Positions 61,571 to 64,000 of a stretch of 64,000 nucleotides of DNA are shown here, one piece after another; position 1 is the first letter of the stretch; every line of letters begins with the position of its first letter. Where the stretch lies: assembly GCA_002163975.1 (NCBI GenBank), contig CP019636.1, positions 4,715,501 through 4,779,500 on the forward strand. The letters are read 5' to 3'. Source of the DNA: Nostocales cyanobacterium HT-58-2. GTDB lineage: Bacteria; Cyanobacteriota; Cyanobacteriia; Cyanobacteriales; Nostocaceae. The notes under the pieces are model-generated. The model saw only the letters and a list, made by a program, of their open reading frames with translations, ran no database searches and had not been told where the DNA came from. Made by a program: the position numbers and the translations under genes.

Positions 61571-61649
61571 GCGATCGCCGTAAGTCCTGCGGACAGGCTA
61601 CGCCAACGCGTAGCGTTCCGCAGGAAAGGCTAATCGCTCCGCTTATCGC
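61571..61649. repeat. Dispersed palindromic repeat (gcgatcgccgtaagtcctgc...ttatcgc)
   Basis: This is a near-identical copy of 59705-59782, directly joined to array 4 as that copy is to array 3. Confidence 0.65.
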
Positions 61650-61962
61650 ATATGAGTGCGAGTCTCAGCATCTAGTAAGCGAGTCTTGGAACCTCGTGGA
61701 CAAGTATCAGCAACTCGTCAACGAGTATCGAAGACTCAAGCGCGAGTATAAAAGTCTCGTGAATGAGTATTAAAAACTCACCAACAAATATCAGCAACTC
61801 GTCAACGAGTATCAAAGACTCATTCACGAGTATAAAAGTCTCGTGAATGAGTATCAAAGGCTCATCAACAAGTATCAGCAACTTGTCAACGAGTATCAAA
61901 GAATCACCAGCGAGTGTAAAAGTCTCGTGGATGAGTATTAAAGACTCCCCAGCGAATATAAG
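61648..61962. repeat. 21-bp tandem repeat array 4 (15 units)
   Basis: Fifteen 21-bp units form the longest array in the window. On the plus strand most read as QLVNEYQ, RLKREYK or SLVNEYQ heptads with a few TAA codons. The first ~4 units and last 2 units match array 3 closely. Confidence 0.85.
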
Positions 61963-61981
61963 TAAGCGGACATAATTTCTC

Positions 61982-62057
61982 GTAGGATGCGTTAGCGTGA
62001 TTCGTAACGCATCAATTCCTCGGACAGCATGGGTTACGCTTCGCTAACCCATCCTAC
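61982..62057. repeat. Dispersed repeat gtaggatgcgtta...cccatcctac, full copy
   Basis: This is a complete copy with gtaggatgcgttagcgtgat at the left, inner gggttacgcttcgctaaccc hairpin and catcctac at the right, 13 bp before the end of the Erv-like gene. Confidence 0.7.
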
Positions 62058-62069
62058 ATATTCTGTAAT

Positions 62070-64000
62070 TTATATGACTTCCACAAATACGCCGGTGCGG
62101 GCAAACTCCTCCTCCTCTGGAGTAAAGTAGGGAGCTTTGTCAACAATTTCTGGGTCAAATCGGTAGGTTTCTTGAAGGAATTGTCCGGCGATCGCAGCTT
62201 CCTCTAACTCTTTAATGTAATCTTGGGCTAGCGTGCAAGCTTCCTTTATGCCTTCCTCGTCGCCTTTATCCAACAGCTTTTGCAGCGTTGCTCTCACCCC
62301 TGCCAAGCGGGATGCTGGCTTGAGAATCCCATAAAGCCGATACAAGCGCTCAACGGCAATGCTGAGATGTTTGAGTGCTTTGCTGCGTGCCAGTTCGGAG
62401 TCTAAACTGGGCCAGTAACGGGTGGTGTAGAAAGCTTTTTCATCCTTGTGGTACCACTCTTCTGAGCGAGCAATGGATGAGGAGACGGTGTTGTGTAGTT
62501 TCCAGAAAAATAAGCGCAGGGTGGGACCATCCACAACTGTAGACAGCTTTGCTTCCATCGACACTTCAAAGTTGTTGAGCTGGGGATCGCGTCCCAGCAA
62601 AAGATACTCCACTGGGTACATATCCACCTCTTTGTTCTGCACAACATACATATTGAGGTGGTGGCGGCAGTAAGGGCAGGGGTACATAGTGGCAAATCGT
62701 TTAAAGAAGTCTTTGAAGACTGCCACCAGTGCTTTTTGCTCCTCATGTGGTTTGGTAGACACGATTTCAGCTGTGGTGTGGAAGAAGCGCCACACCGCAG
62801 GACCAATGTAATAGGGGAAGCTGACGCGCATTTGGGAATCTTGCACATCACTGCGTCCCAAATACACATCAAGAAATGCCACGTACTGCGAGAGCGCTCC
62901 TGACTCGCGCCCAAACTCTTGACGTTCGCGCCGTTTTTGCACCCCGTTGAGGTAGTGATGTGTCAAACGCCATGCCTGCTTAACTGCCAGCTTTTGTTTA
63001 GGGGTACATTTGGAAAAGTTCTGTGCGACATCTGCCCCATAGCGGTCAAATTCTCCCACTGCTTTGGTCTGTTGGTACCACTGCTCCAAAGCCGCTTCAT
63101 CAGGGACGGTGTTGCTTTGGATGTCTGCGGCAGTGTTGACACTAAAAGCAGCTAGCAACTTCGGCATAAAATCTTCATACCAGTAAGCCACTGGCATCAT
63201 CGCACCGGGTATTTCTTCTGAAGCGTCAGAGAGGATGACGCGGTTCCAGCGCTTGAGGTAATCTTTGGGATCGCCTTCTGATTTCGGGGGAGGTGGAGCG
63301 AGCTCTGCATTCAGTTCCATCTGCCTCAGACGGTTGAGTTCGTTGATCGCAAGTACGCCCTCTGCAATGTCGCGAAAGCTGAATTGCTTTTTCTTCAAAG
63401 TAATGGCGAACTCCACGCCTGCTGCAAATTTCTCCTTAACGGAGGTTGATTTACGGCGTGCCTCCTGCATGGCTTTATCCTCAGCCAGCATTTCGGGTGT
63501 TTTTTCAATCGTGTTCCAGTTCTTGATGCGGTCTTCCAGTCGGGCGTATTCTTTTTCTATTGATTCAACGACTGCATCTAGGACTGGGTGGCAAGCTTTT
63601 TCTACCACATCTAACCCTTTGTACAATTCGATCGCTTTCTGCACAAACTGCACAAAGTCCGTAATTTTGTAGGGCAAGTTTCTCACGCGCAGGTGAGTTT
63701 CGTGGTTAGCGGAGAAACTCTCGCGGAAGCTGCGGTAAGCGGCTCCTTGAATCAAGCGAAACAAACCGATCTGCATTTGCAGGCGGGAAGTAGCGTTTTC
63801 TTTTTGCTCTTGTGGATGTTGTGCGAGCAGTTCTTTGAGCCGCGCCACTTCTGGATTGTCGCTGGGTGTTTCCTGTACAGGAGATTCGGTGATTGTAATG
63901 GTGGGTGCGTTAGTCGCCGTCGCCGCTATTTCTGCAGTGACGGTGGTTGCATTACTTGAAGGGGAACTGGTAAAAGAAATGGGTAAATCTTTATAGCCAG
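62070..64000 (-). CDS. Large protein with Erv1/ALR-like sulfhydryl oxidase signature, 5' end outside window
   Basis: The frame is open to the right edge, with no stop and no ATG before 63848 (a GTG), so the start probably lies beyond 64000. The part encoded from that GTG has 592 residues. Its centre carries an Erv/ALR-like pattern: WRFFHTTAEIV, then FFKRFATMYPCPYCRHHL with the CxxC pair (Cys391, Cys394 from the GTG), and LFFWKLHNTVS near 455, like the W-xx-HN-x-VN motif of Erv1. These enzymes pass electrons from thiols through FAD to oxygen. Flanking helical regions are not recognised. The visible N-terminus is a Thr/Ala/Pro-rich linker. Confidence 0.65.
   Translation of the reverse strand, partial: GYKDLPISFTSSPSSNATTVTAEIAATATNAPTITITESPVQETPSDNPEVARLKELLAQHPQEQKENATSRLQMQIGLFRLIQGAAYRSFRESFSANHETHLRVRNLPYKITDFVQFVQKAIELYKGLDVVEKACHPVLDAVVESIEKEYARLEDRIKNWNTIEKTPEMLAEDKAMQEARRKSTSVKEKFAAGVEFAITLKKKQFSFRDIAEGVLAINELNRLRQMELNAELAPPPPKSEGDPKDYLKRWNRVILSDASEEIPGAMMPVAYWYEDFMPKLLAAFSVNTAADIQSNTVPDEAALEQWYQQTKAVGEFDRYGADVAQNFSKCTPKQKLAVKQAWRLTHHYLNGVQKRRERQEFGRESGALSQYVAFLDVYLGRSDVQDSQMRVSFPYYIGPAVWRFFHTTAEIVSTKPHEEQKALVAVFKDFFKRFATMYPCPYCRHHLNMYVVQNKEVDMYPVEYLLLGRDPQLNNFEVSMEAKLSTVVDGPTLRLFFWKLHNTVSSSIARSEEWYHKDEKAFYTTRYWPSLDSELARSKALKHLSIAVERLYRLYGILKPASRLAGVRATLQKLLDKGDEEGIKEACTLAQDYIKELEEAAIAGQFLQETYRFDPEIVDKAPYFTPEEEEFARTGVFVEVI

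Noticed and set aside
61672..61899. 75-aa minus-strand frame over array 4
   Set aside because: It has the same cause as the frame over array 2: a 21-bp repeat gives heptads in any open frame.

Overview
The window reads as chromosomal DNA of a filamentous, probably heterocyst-forming cyanobacterium (Nostocales). The evidence is the many HIP1 octamers (GCGATCGC), Mg-chelatase subunit ChlH, the cyanobacterial 2-oxoglutarate decarboxylase/succinate-semialdehyde dehydrogenase pair, a PatD-like protein, heptanucleotide repeats of the gacaaag/gagtcaa type, and several dispersed palindromic repeats. No phage, no intact transposase and no CRISPR array were seen. Layout: 1-20 kb is mostly housekeeping: CapA tail, LarE and FdhD (sulfur transfer), two VOC proteins, the YlqF GTPase, a Ser/Thr kinase, an FHA-GAF adenylate cyclase, the TCA-bypass pair, a MoeB-rhodanese (MoeZ-type) E1-like enzyme followed by a JAMM peptidase, a Tat-type beta carbonic anhydrase, LivF, a PEP-CTERM protein, a ferredoxin, HisZ and a J-domain/TPR protein. 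19.3-20.03 kb looks like a decayed IS200/IS605-like element with matching end hairpins, a 55-aa ribbon-helix-helix gene and a strongly folded RNA segment. 20-23.6 kb holds SuhB, a nuclease lipoprotein, a [2Fe-2S] ferredoxin, tRNA-Ser(GGA) and two toxin-antitoxin modules. 23.7-27.7 kb is an accessory island: EACC1-like protein, caspase-GUN4 protein, a GUN4 remnant, a 21-bp tandem array, dispersed repeats and an orphan nuclease-like gene. 27.7-55.5 kb is again mostly core: Rsh/SpoT, PatD, a dual-domain ABC ATPase, a methyltransferase, a third toxin-antitoxin module, two Uma2 paralogs, ChlH, an LpxB-like protein, an RTX protein, an M23 peptidase, FtsH, a flavin reductase, a His-tailed ferrochelatase paralog, an MFS transporter and acetolactate synthase. 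55.5-64 kb is a second accessory island: a secreted Gly/Ala-rich protein, a caspase with three GUN4 domains, a GATase-like gene between two 21-bp arrays, and a large protein with an Erv1/ALR-like sulfhydryl oxidase signature that runs off the right edge. The main novelty lies in the two accessory islands. They carry paralogous caspase-GUN4 loci about 31 kb apart in opposite orientation. Both keep a common upstream block and a palindromic repeat turned into protein linker, and both have a 21-bp minisatellite at the 3' side. The EACC1 partner is intact in the first locus and deleted down to its last codons in the second. The 21-bp unit occurs in four arrays (13, 13, 11 and 15 units). Read on one strand it encodes coiled-coil heptads, now broken by stop codons. 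Two of the three toxin genes carry single in-frame stops while their antitoxins stay open. All family assignments are from reading the sequence; no database search was run.
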